DNA of 64,000 nucleotides from Fulvivirga marina (GTDB taxonomy: Bacteria; Bacteroidota; Bacteroidia; Cytophagales; Cyclobacteriaceae): contig NZ_JAEUGD010000023.1 of the NCBI RefSeq assembly GCF_016775155.1, positions 124,001 to 188,000 of the forward strand, written 5' to 3'. The notes beneath the pieces were generated by a model. That model had not been told where the DNA came from. It was given only the letters and a program-made list of their open reading frames with translations, and made no database searches. Below, piece after piece: positions 1-6,877 of this stretch; within the stretch, counting starts at the first letter, position 1; each line of letters starts with the position of its first letter. A program made the position numbers and the translations under genes.

Positions 1-1
1 T

Positions 2-133
2 TCTAAAGTATTTCCAACTTTGGTTGGAGGAGGTGTTTTTGGTAATGATATGCCTTGGATAATAGACTCCATCGCGATGGCAATTTCGAAGTTTAGATAC
101 ACTCCGCTGGATGTAAAAATGAAGCTCAAATGA
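2..133 (+). CDS. C-terminal end of an unidentified protein (gene starts outside the window)
   Basis: An open frame runs from the window edge to a TGA at 131-133 and gives 43 residues. It contains a glycine-rich stretch (LVGGGVFGND) followed by a helix-like segment. The GGGVFGN motif loosely recalls the end of a macro-like (ADP-ribose-binding) fold, but too little is visible to assign a family. A DinB-like gene follows on the same strand after 76 bases. Confidence 0.5.
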   Translation, partial: SKVFPTLVGGGVFGNDMPWIIDSIAMAISKFRYTPLDVKMKLK

Positions 134-209
134 AATGGTAAGCAAATTGGTAGCAGAGCTAAGTAATAGGGATTAAAAACTTTAAATATAACTTTAAAAA
201 TACATTGTC

Positions 210-683
210 ATGATTAAAGAGCAAAGCGTGACTACTACACTCAATATATGGAAGACCAGTCGGAATCTATTTCTCAAGTATTTTCAAAATTATACACTGG
301 AACAACTCAACACTATTCCCGAAGGCTTTAGTAATAATCTGATTTGGAATATAGGACATGTTATAGTGGCTCAGCAAGGGTTAGTTTATAAATCTTCAGG
401 TCTTGATGCTTATGTTTCGGACGAGCTGTTTGATCTTTATAAACCAGGAACCAAGCCAACAGGTAACACCTCCCATGAGGAAGTTGATGAACTGAAAGGC
501 TTGTTGATCTCAATGATAACAATAACAGAGACTGACCTTGCTACAGGAAGATTCAAAAACTATAATGAACGTATGACAGGTACTGGGTTTTTTCTTGCAT
601 CGCTGGAAGATGCTCTCCAATTTAATAATTATCATGAAGGACTGCATTTAGGCTTTATGATGAATATAGAAAAGTTTGTTTAG
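210..683 (+). CDS. DinB-like (DinB_2) four-helix putative metalloenzyme
   Basis: The 157-residue protein has the length and helical pattern of the DinB/YfiT superfamily. These are small four-helix proteins that usually bind a divalent metal through three histidines. Candidate ligands are the His of NIGHV near residue 50 and the two His of NYHEGLHLG near residues 141 and 145, which is the family spacing. Members include thiol transferases and uncharacterised stress proteins, so the substrate cannot be inferred. The ATG start lies within an AT-rich leader. It appears monocistronic, with more than 400 bases of non-coding DNA downstream. Confidence 0.75.
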   Translation: MIKEQSVTTTLNIWKTSRNLFLKYFQNYTLEQLNTIPEGFSNNLIWNIGHVIVAQQGLVYKSSGLDAYVSDELFDLYKPGTKPTGNTSHEEVDELKGLLISMITITETDLATGRFKNYNERMTGTGFFLASLEDALQFNNYHEGLHLGFMMNIEKFV

Positions 684-1111
684 CCAGCAACGCTATTCTC
701 ATCGATCAACATGTGTCAGGAATGAAACTTAGGGTGAGGAATTTACAAAGTTTGTTATTCTCGCACTGTACAAACTTAATATTACTATCTATGCTGATAG
801 ATAGTAATAATAGGATTGTTAAAAATACAACAATTTTAAGATAATGTGGTGCAAAAATAATTCATCAGGGTGTAAGTTTTTGTTAATCTCATTATTGTTT
901 ATCTGTATACTTATAAAAATGGCCTAAATACTTACGGGAGTTATACCAGGTATATTTTGTTGTTCAACTTTTTGTTGATGAAATATACGATTTTAGGAAT
1001 AAATTTCTTTGGCCATGCAAAAAGAGCTTACAGAAGTGCTTTAGACAGGTATTTGACGTGTTTTAAAAGCGATATTCAAATTATACTTGTACAAACTTAA
1101 AAACAATCGCT
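684..1111. other. Gene-poor interval with short direct repeats
   Basis: No convincing open frame is present. The 12-mer TGTACAAACTTA occurs at 768-779 and again at 1088-1099, just upstream of the small lipoprotein gene. A second near-identical pair (ATATACGATTTTAGGAAT at 983-1000, ATATACAATTTTAGGAAT at 1273-1290) brackets that gene. The pattern could mean a duplicated or decayed copy of the lipoprotein leader, or shared regulator sites; neither is proven. Confidence 0.4.
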
Positions 1112-1273
1112 ATGAAACTAAGAAATTTAATGATCGTACTAGGTATAATTTTCACTGTGTTGAGCTTTTCGGCCTGTACAGATGAATCTGAGAATATTGT
1201 ACCTCAACCAGTCAATGTTGAAGAGCCCGTGGCCACGGTTGGAAATGAAGGAGAAGATCATGAGCCAATGTAA
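1112..1273 (+). CDS. Small lipoprotein of the lipoprotein-TPR-XRE arrangement (copy A)
   Basis: This 53-residue gene has an ATG start. The N-terminus is a lipoprotein signal: MKLRN, a hydrophobic core, then a lipobox LSFSAC with Cys near residue 22. The mature peptide is only about 32 residues, acidic and proline-rich, ending EGEDHEPM. TATACTTG at 1082-1089 resembles the Bacteroidetes -7 box TAnnTTTG. A TPR gene follows on the same strand and a convergent XRE regulator follows that. A similar small lipoprotein (57270-57440) sits in the same relative place in a second copy. Function unknown. Confidence 0.65.
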   Translation: MKLRNLMIVLGIIFTVLSFSACTDESENIVPQPVNVEEPVATVGNEGEDHEPM

Positions 1274-1382
1274 TATACAATTTTAGGAATTAGTTAACCA
1301 TGTAAGGTATCGGTTATAAAGTATTTGTAAAGGTGCTTATTAAAGGTTCTATTTGGGTGATCATTTAAACCAACGCCTGAAA

Positions 1383-2720
1383 ATGAAGTATGTCTTTGCA
1401 TCAATAGTGACAGTATTGCTGTTTGTCTCTTGTAATTCTGAAATAGCCGAACCTTCTCACCAAAACTTCCCTCAAGATGTTGAACAATTAAAAGCATTGC
1501 TGGCCAGTGAACAAGATGATATAGTCAAGTTAGATATTTACTATGCCTTGTACAAAGCTCATCTTGAGATACCTAATATGACAGCGGCCTTCAAATATCT
1601 TAGCTTGCAAAGAGAACTGGCAATGGAAATCGAAGATCCCCTGAAGGCAGGTAGAGCCTGCTACAACATGGGGCTTATTAGAAAAAAACAATTTGATTAT
1701 ATTGGCGCTGTTAATCTTTATCTACAGGCAATTGACTTTTTTGAAACGGTTGGTGATCAAGAAAAAATTGCTCTGACATTAGATAACATAGGGGTGGTAT
1801 TTATGGAAACGGCCAATTATGAATACGCCAAAAAATTTTATCAAAAGACCAAATCGATTTATCGCACTTCAAAAAAGCCAAACCACTTGCTACTAGCAAA
1901 CCTGAATTTGGGGATTTGTCATTTGGCCGCTTCACCACCTAACTATGATTCAGCCCTGATGTATTTTCAATCTGCCTTGACATTGACAGAAGCTTTAACG
2001 GAAAACCAGTCGTATTATTTGAACCGCATACATACTCAGCTAGGAACGATGTATTACCGTGCTGATCAGTATCGGGAAGCTATAGATCATTACCAGACAT
2101 CACTCAGGTATATTAATGTAAATCAGTTAAAACAGCAAGCCATTGGTTTTGCTAATATTGGTGAAGTATATATGGAACAGGGCCTGTATAAGGAGGCCGA
2201 GGAATGGTTGAATAAAGCACTTGCCTTATCGGGTCAAATTGAAGACATTCAAAGCGTTGGTGGAGTGCTCAATATTTTAGGAAGATTACATCAATTACAA
2301 GGTGATTACGAAACGGGTGTTCAATATCTGGAACGTGCTATTAACGTAGCGAGCAAAGATGTGATCAATGAGCATTTACAAGAATCACTACGACTCATTC
2401 GCGAATCATATGTCGCACTTCGAAGAGCAAACAAGCCGGTGAACATTGAGCGATATGAAAAGGTGCTGATATTTGATGCCAGACAAGATCTACTGGAACA
2501 GGAGTTGGTAGATAAAACTAACTTTATGGCATTGCAAGCTGCACTGGGCTTATCCGTTGAACTTGATCATGAAAAGAAGCAGAAAAAAGCCGAAGTACAA
2601 TTAAACTCCTTATACAGTTATGCTGTAGTTGTGCTTTTGTTGCTAGTGATAATATCGGGAACCGTATTATTTATCACTGGTCGCAAAATATACCAGGTCA
2701 GACAGGTCCTAAAATGGTAA
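1383..2720 (+). CDS. TPR lipoprotein with one C-terminal membrane segment (copy A)
   Basis: An earlier in-frame ATG exists at 1353. The ATG at 1383 is preferred because it directly begins a lipoprotein signal (MKYVFAS to LLFVSC), giving 445 residues. The body is a chain of tetratricopeptide repeats, with motifs such as YNMGLIRKKQFDYIGA, LDNIGVVFMETANYEYA and FANIGEVYMEQGLYKEA. One membrane helix lies near residues 411-433 and a short basic tail, RKIYQVRQVLKW, follows. The layout resembles the sensor half of Bacteroidetes TPR histidine kinases, but no kinase or DNA-binding domain follows. The repeats should lie outside the cytoplasmic membrane with the tail inside. The convergent XRE gene begins 14 bases beyond the stop. 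Confidence 0.75.
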   Translation: MKYVFASIVTVLLFVSCNSEIAEPSHQNFPQDVEQLKALLASEQDDIVKLDIYYALYKAHLEIPNMTAAFKYLSLQRELAMEIEDPLKAGRACYNMGLIRKKQFDYIGAVNLYLQAIDFFETVGDQEKIALTLDNIGVVFMETANYEYAKKFYQKTKSIYRTSKKPNHLLLANLNLGICHLAASPPNYDSALMYFQSALTLTEALTENQSYYLNRIHTQLGTMYYRADQYREAIDHYQTSLRYINVNQLKQQAIGFANIGEVYMEQGLYKEAEEWLNKALALSGQIEDIQSVGGVLNILGRLHQLQGDYETGVQYLERAINVASKDVINEHLQESLRLIRESYVALRRANKPVNIERYEKVLIFDARQDLLEQELVDKTNFMALQAALGLSVELDHEKKQKKAEVQLNSLYSYAVVVLLLLVIISGTVLFITGRKIYQVRQVLKW

Positions 2721-2734
2721 GGGTGTTGGTGTTA

Positions 2735-3169
2735 TTACAACCTCGTAATCTCACGTACAGCTCTCAACTGGGCCTGAGCTTTTTCATAAGACCCCGAGAT
2801 GGCATTCATTTTTTTGAGCATTGCTGTACAGAGCTCTTCCATATGATGATAGGCTTCTTCTTTCTTCATTTGAGCAAAAAGCTCCTGTGCCTGCGCCAGG
2901 CCATCTTTAAACCTAATGAGATCAGCCGTCATGATATCTTCACTTTTCGGCTCGGGTTTATCGTAAAGGTCATCAACATTAACGCGCAAAATGGAAGCCA
3001 GCACACTAAGAATATCCATATCAGGAGCTGTTTTTCCATTTTCCCACGAAGATATGGTGCCTTGCCTAAATTTTTTACCTGTGTGCTTGTACACCTCTTC
3101 TCGGATATCGTCTTGGGTCAATCCGTTCTTTTTACGAAAGTAAGCTATCTTATTACCAGTATATGCCAA
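2735..3169 (-). CDS. XRE-family transcriptional regulator with helical C-terminal extension (copy A)
   Basis: The N-terminal 60 or so residues form an XRE/Cro-type helix-turn-helix: GNKIAYFRKKNGLTQDDI, then TISSWENGKTAPDMDIL. A roughly 70-residue helical, charged extension follows, probably for dimerisation or partner binding. The open frame extends to a TTG at 3193, but that codon lies inside a TATATTTG box (3191-3198). The next TTG at 3169 (MAYTGNKIAYF) fits the family N-terminus and sits 21 bases from the box, so it is preferred. The gene converges on the TPR gene. Its closest relative in the window is 55454-55939. It likely controls its neighbours (inference). Confidence 0.75.
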   Translation of the reverse strand: MAYTGNKIAYFRKKNGLTQDDIREEVYKHTGKKFRQGTISSWENGKTAPDMDILSVLASILRVNVDDLYDKPEPKSEDIMTADLIRFKDGLAQAQELFAQMKKEEAYHHMEELCTAMLKKMNAISGSYEKAQAQLRAVREITRL

Positions 3170-3190
3170 GGGAAAAACGTGTTTATGGGG

Positions 3191-3198
3191 CAAATATA
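3191..3198 (-). promoter_or_regulatory. Candidate -7 box (TATATTTG) of the XRE gene
   Basis: On the minus strand this reads TATATTTG, an exact match to the TAnnTTTG -7 element of Bacteroidetes primary sigma factor promoters. It lies 21 bases upstream of the TTG chosen as the XRE start. I see no clear -33 TTTG at the usual distance. Confidence 0.45.
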
Positions 3199-3782
3199 AT
3201 AATGATGAGTTGTATTAAAAGCCTTCTTAACACCTATTTTTAACTTGTTTCAATATCCCTATAATTATCTGTAGAAATATAATATCAAGTGTTTTGGTGA
3301 TAACAGGGCCTTTAGCAACTACTTTTTAAATATAAGAAAGAATGTAACTGTGAACCACAAGTTAAGACAAATTTATCTAACCGGTCTAAATGGTGTACCA
3401 AGGGTAGAATTATGCGATATAACGTGATTAGTTTTTCAAATCTTACATTGGTGAATTTTGACATAGTCCCCAGCAGGGCTAGCTATATATCGATAAACCT
3501 AAAATACTTGTGATAACAACATTAATTATTACATCATGTTGATTTTTTATTCTTTTTAGCGTTTGTTTGTATTCTATTAATCGAATAGATTATTTTGTTT
3601 TATTTAAGTTACCCACCAATTGGGTTTAGGTTGATTACCATCAATGGGAGGTGCTAGAGCACTTCCCGGAGATGTTTGCACATAACGCCCCTAAAACACG
3701 GTAATGACCCTGTTTACTTTTGCAGCAATTTTGTTAACTATATCATAGGTAAATATGCCATGATAATTAAGCGTTTTACATT
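3199..3782. other. Gene-free interval with a near-perfect palindrome
   Basis: No coding frame is supported. The main structure is the 22-base inverted repeat at 3646-3667 (GGGAGGTGCT / AGCACTTCCC, one G-T pair). Just before it, ACCCACCAATTGGGT at 3611-3625 is also partly self-complementary. There is no T-run behind the hairpin, so it does not look like a standard terminator. Confidence 0.4.
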
Positions 3783-4088
3783 ATGAATACTTCATGGGAA
3801 ACCTCCAAAAGAAAATATTGTGAGCTACTCAATGGGCTAGATAACCTAATAGCCAGTGCTGGAGACCTGATTGTGCACTATGAGCAGGATAATATGGAAT
3901 TTGCTCATCTCATTTATGAGAAAGAACTCCTTGAGCTAATGCGTAAAGCTGAATTTATGGATGACTATGAACGGGAGTTCATGCATATGTATTATTCTCT
4001 TCACGGGCAGATACAACGCCTGAAGCGCTACCGCGAAATTGTTAGTCTGATGGTACTGAAAGACCCTATTAATATTCCAAAGAATTGA
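3783..4088 (+). CDS. Unrecognised small soluble helical protein
   Basis: The protein has 101 residues, no signal peptide and no membrane segment. The sequence is rich in charged residues, Leu and Tyr with long heptad-like helices (HLIYEKELLELMRKAEF, YSLHGQIQRLKRYREIV). The family is unknown to me. It stands alone: the XRE regulator upstream is divergent and about 700 bases without a clear gene follow. The ATG start is the first in frame. Confidence 0.5.
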   Translation: MNTSWETSKRKYCELLNGLDNLIASAGDLIVHYEQDNMEFAHLIYEKELLELMRKAEFMDDYEREFMHMYYSLHGQIQRLKRYREIVSLMVLKDPINIPKN

Positions 4089-4384
4089 TATAGCATTTGA
4101 TTACAGTAATAGTAAGTGCATATCAATTCTAAACCAATATTGTATTAAGAACGGCTTAACGTGCATATACCAGTTTGCAGTTGTTTTAGCTATAGCACTT
4201 ATCAGGGTTGATGGGCCTGTTGTGTGCATATTTTGTTTATTAGTTAAGAGAAGTGCATGTCGTTGGTATTACTTATCCTTAGGATGATGATTCTTCTTTT
4301 TTCCCTGAGCTATTAATTCTCTCGTCAAAGCAAGTGATTAGGAATGTTTGGTCTAGGGGTTCATTGTATATATAAGCTGATTTA

Positions 4385-4531
4385 ATGTATGAATATGGTG
4401 AATCAAAAAGTATTCTTGGATTTGGATGTATTGCGGTTTTGGCAGGTTTACAGGATGTAGATATTAAAAAAGCAACTTTTTGGGGCTGTTTGTCTGGTGC
4501 AATGGATATCCCACCTATGCAAAATATTTAA
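4385..4531 (+). other. Short open frame, possibly a gene remnant
   Basis: An ATG at 4385 opens a 48-codon frame. It contains a glycine/alanine-rich stretch (SILGFGCIAVLAGLQDVD) followed by a helix (IKKATFWGCLSGAMDIP). The rhythm is reminiscent of the C-terminal part of a PfkB-type sugar kinase, but the match is too short to trust. The rest of 4089-4796 shows no coding frame. Confidence 0.2.
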
Positions 4532-4705
4532 TGTTTTTGCGTATGCTCTAATTTTTGTGTTTGAGTTGTCTCAAAAGGAAAGAATTGCTAAGTCAGCAAT
4601 TCAAATAAATGATATGGAACCTCTGGGTTAAACCAATTAAAGTTTAATGAGAGCTTTTGTGCTTGGATTAATTAAAAAAAATCACATAATTTATATGATA
4701 TAGAT

Positions 4706-4779
4706 TCAATCCGTTACGGGCGTTGTACGGTTTTTGAGCACATAACTCTAAAACAAACACTACGGATTGATTTTTTTTT
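4706..4779 (+). promoter_or_regulatory. Possible attenuator or terminator hairpin in the leader of the TonB receptor gene
   Basis: A perfect 9-base inverted repeat, TCAATCCGT (4706-4714) and ACGGATTGA (4762-4770), is followed at once by nine T residues (4771-4779). The TonB receptor ATG is 17 bases further on. The loop contains competing short pairings with the same bases (CCGTTACGG at 4711-4719, and ACGG at 4727-4730), as expected of alternative folds in a leader. The ligand or trigger is unknown. It could also be a chance terminator for upstream transcription. Confidence 0.4.
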
Positions 4780-4796
4780 AACTAAACTTCTTGATT

Positions 4797-6779
4797 ATGA
4801 AGCTAAAGTGCGTGATTTGTTTTTGTTTACTTTTCCTGATCACCCTCACAGGGCGATTATATTCCCAAGATGAGGAGTATTTTGAAATGACCTTGGAGGA
4901 GGTGATGAATATGGAAATTTCGGTTGCCTCCAAGGGTAGTGAATCGGTTATTAACTCCCCCTCTTCAGTATATGTTTTTACCTCTTCAGAGATTGAGCGT
5001 ATGGGAGTTACCTCGGTTGAAGAACTCCTTAACTTTGTGCCCGGCTATTTTACTGGATTAGATATTGAGCAGGGTAAGGCGTTCAGGATCGGTTCAAGAG
5101 GAAGAAGCACTGCACTCTCGGAATCAATTTTGTTTCTTGTCAACGGTCATCGTATCAATGACTTGTATACAGGAGGGGTTTCGATTATTAACAGGCTTAT
5201 CCCTGTAGAAAATATTAAACAGATAGAAGTAATACGTGGACCTGGTTCCTCATTATATGGTTCTAATGCTTTTCTCGGTGTGGTTAACATCGTCACCAAA
5301 GAAAATGCCAATGACATCACAGTTTCATACGGAAGTTTCCAGGGTATATCTGCGGCGGGTAATTTTTCTGCCAAAGTGCGCGATATTCAGGTAAGCGGAT
5401 TTATTAAAGGGTTTACCAATGAAGGGTATGAGTTTGATGACTTTGAAGACCTGTTGGGAGGTAGGGGTGACATGACGGACCCGGAACAGGGTGTTGACAT
5501 TATGGTTGGGATTAAATTAAAAGATCTAAAATTTGAGGCAAGACATTTTGAACGTGAGTTTAACGGATTTTATGGGCTTGGAGGTGTTTCTGACTTTAAT
5601 AACAATGAACGATCTTCTCAGTCGATGGCAAACCTCAGTTACAACCTGAAGGCCGGTGAGAATTTAAGTTTTAACATCAAAACGGGTTATCGTGTAGAAA
5701 ACTGGAAGACTAAAGCTGTAATACTTCCTACGGGTTTTGATGGCTTGACAGAAGATTTTTTTGCAGGTCCATATATGAAAAGCACGGCTTTTAACTTCAG
5801 TACCGATGCTAAGTACAATATCAGTGAAAAGAATGAATTATTGGCAGGCTTTTCTTATGAGCAGGCAGGAATAAGTAGGGCTGTTTCACTATCATCACAC
5901 GACTACCTGACATTTGAGTACTTTGGCGGTGTTCGTGAATACTATTTACCATTTAATAATACAGATGATAAGCGAAATATTTTGGGTGTTTTTGTTCAGG
6001 ATCGTCATATTATCAGCGATAACCTGCGGGTAACCTTTGGTGCGAGGCTGGATAGCTATAATGATTTTGGGTCAAGCATAAATCCAAGGGGAGCCATAGT
6101 TTATAGCACACCATTCAAATCTACAATTAAAGCTATGTATGGGCAAGCCTTCCGTGCCCCCAATTACCTGGAGCTTTATGATCAGTATAACCCTGTTGAT
6201 TATGGTAATACTGAGTTGGAGGCTGAAGAAATTCAAACTTTTGAGTTGGCCTATACTCAGAACTTATCTGTCTTTTCGGCTACTGTAACCTATTTTAACA
6301 ATACCATTAAAAACCTCATTTTTCTAAATCCGGTGGCGCTACCTGTAGATGCACCAAATAACCCTCTGCTTGTGCCTTCTTTTTATAATCTTGATGAAGA
6401 TGTGAATACCTCCGGAATAGAAGTAGCCGCCATTTTGAAGCCTGTAGAATCATTATCTCTTACGGCAACATATACACAATTAATGGATGACTATGCCTAT
6501 ATGCCTGAAAATATGGTTTCTGCACGACTGAATTACAGGTTTGGTCTTTTTAACCTTAATTTGAACGGTATCTATCATGGTAAGATAAGTGAGGTTTCAA
6601 ATCAAAGCAATTATACGGTAGTCAATGGAAAGTTAGGTATGACTATCGACAACCTTACTGTATTTGGCAGAGTAAGTAATATTACTGACGAACTCTACCG
6701 TACGCCTACTACGCTTTCTGATGCTGGTGTGGTAAATAGGGGAAGGATAGCAGCGTTGGGTTTGAAACTTACGTTTTGA
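4797..6779 (+). CDS. TonB-dependent outer-membrane receptor (CirA/BtuB-like, no CTLD domain)
   Basis: The protein has 660 residues from ATG 4797; an in-frame TTG at 4791 is less likely. A signal peptide (MKLKCVICFCLLFLITLTG) is followed by an acidic segment, then the plug domain. Plug motifs are SPSSVYVFTSSEIERMG, VEELLNFVPGY, LFLVNGHRIND and IEVIRGPGSSLYGSNAFLGVVNIVTK. A beta-barrel runs to the C-terminus, with AFRAPNYLELYD in the usual late position and a final Phe. Such receptors import iron chelates, cobalamin or other scarce ligands using energy from TonB. The substrate is not evident, although feoAB lies 2 kb away. A terminator hairpin follows. Confidence 0.85.
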   Translation: MKLKCVICFCLLFLITLTGRLYSQDEEYFEMTLEEVMNMEISVASKGSESVINSPSSVYVFTSSEIERMGVTSVEELLNFVPGYFTGLDIEQGKAFRIGSRGRSTALSESILFLVNGHRINDLYTGGVSIINRLIPVENIKQIEVIRGPGSSLYGSNAFLGVVNIVTKENANDITVSYGSFQGISAAGNFSAKVRDIQVSGFIKGFTNEGYEFDDFEDLLGGRGDMTDPEQGVDIMVGIKLKDLKFEARHFEREFNGFYGLGGVSDFNNNERSSQSMANLSYNLKAGENLSFNIKTGYRVENWKTKAVILPTGFDGLTEDFFAGPYMKSTAFNFSTDAKYNISEKNELLAGFSYEQAGISRAVSLSSHDYLTFEYFGGVREYYLPFNNTDDKRNILGVFVQDRHIISDNLRVTFGARLDSYNDFGSSINPRGAIVYSTPFKSTIKAMYGQAFRAPNYLELYDQYNPVDYGNTELEAEEIQTFELAYTQNLSVFSATVTYFNNTIKNLIFLNPVALPVDAPNNPLLVPSFYNLDEDVNTSGIEVAAILKPVESLSLTATYTQLMDDYAYMPENMVSARLNYRFGLFNLNLNGIYHGKISEVSNQSNYTVVNGKLGMTIDNLTVFGRVSNITDELYRTPTTLSDAGVVNRGRIAALGLKLTF

Positions 6780-6785
6780 TAATTA

Positions 6786-6826
6786 TTGAGCCGGCTGTAA
6801 AAGTTTAGCCGGCTCAAATTTTATTT
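6786..6826 (+). terminator. Rho-independent terminator after the TonB receptor gene
   Basis: The 11-base perfect stem TTGAGCCGGCT (6786-6796) pairs with AGCCGGCTCAA (6807-6817), followed by a T-rich stretch. It sits between convergent genes and may act for both. Confidence 0.7.
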
Positions 6827-6877
6827 GGGTAGAGTATAAATAATTTTCTACCAACGATAGCCTACCATTAACAGAGC

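Noticed and set aside
2714-3199. Plus-strand open frame of 161 codons
   Set aside because: It is the antisense shadow of the XRE gene, whose HTH motifs are on the minus strand; the plus-strand translation has no domain pattern.
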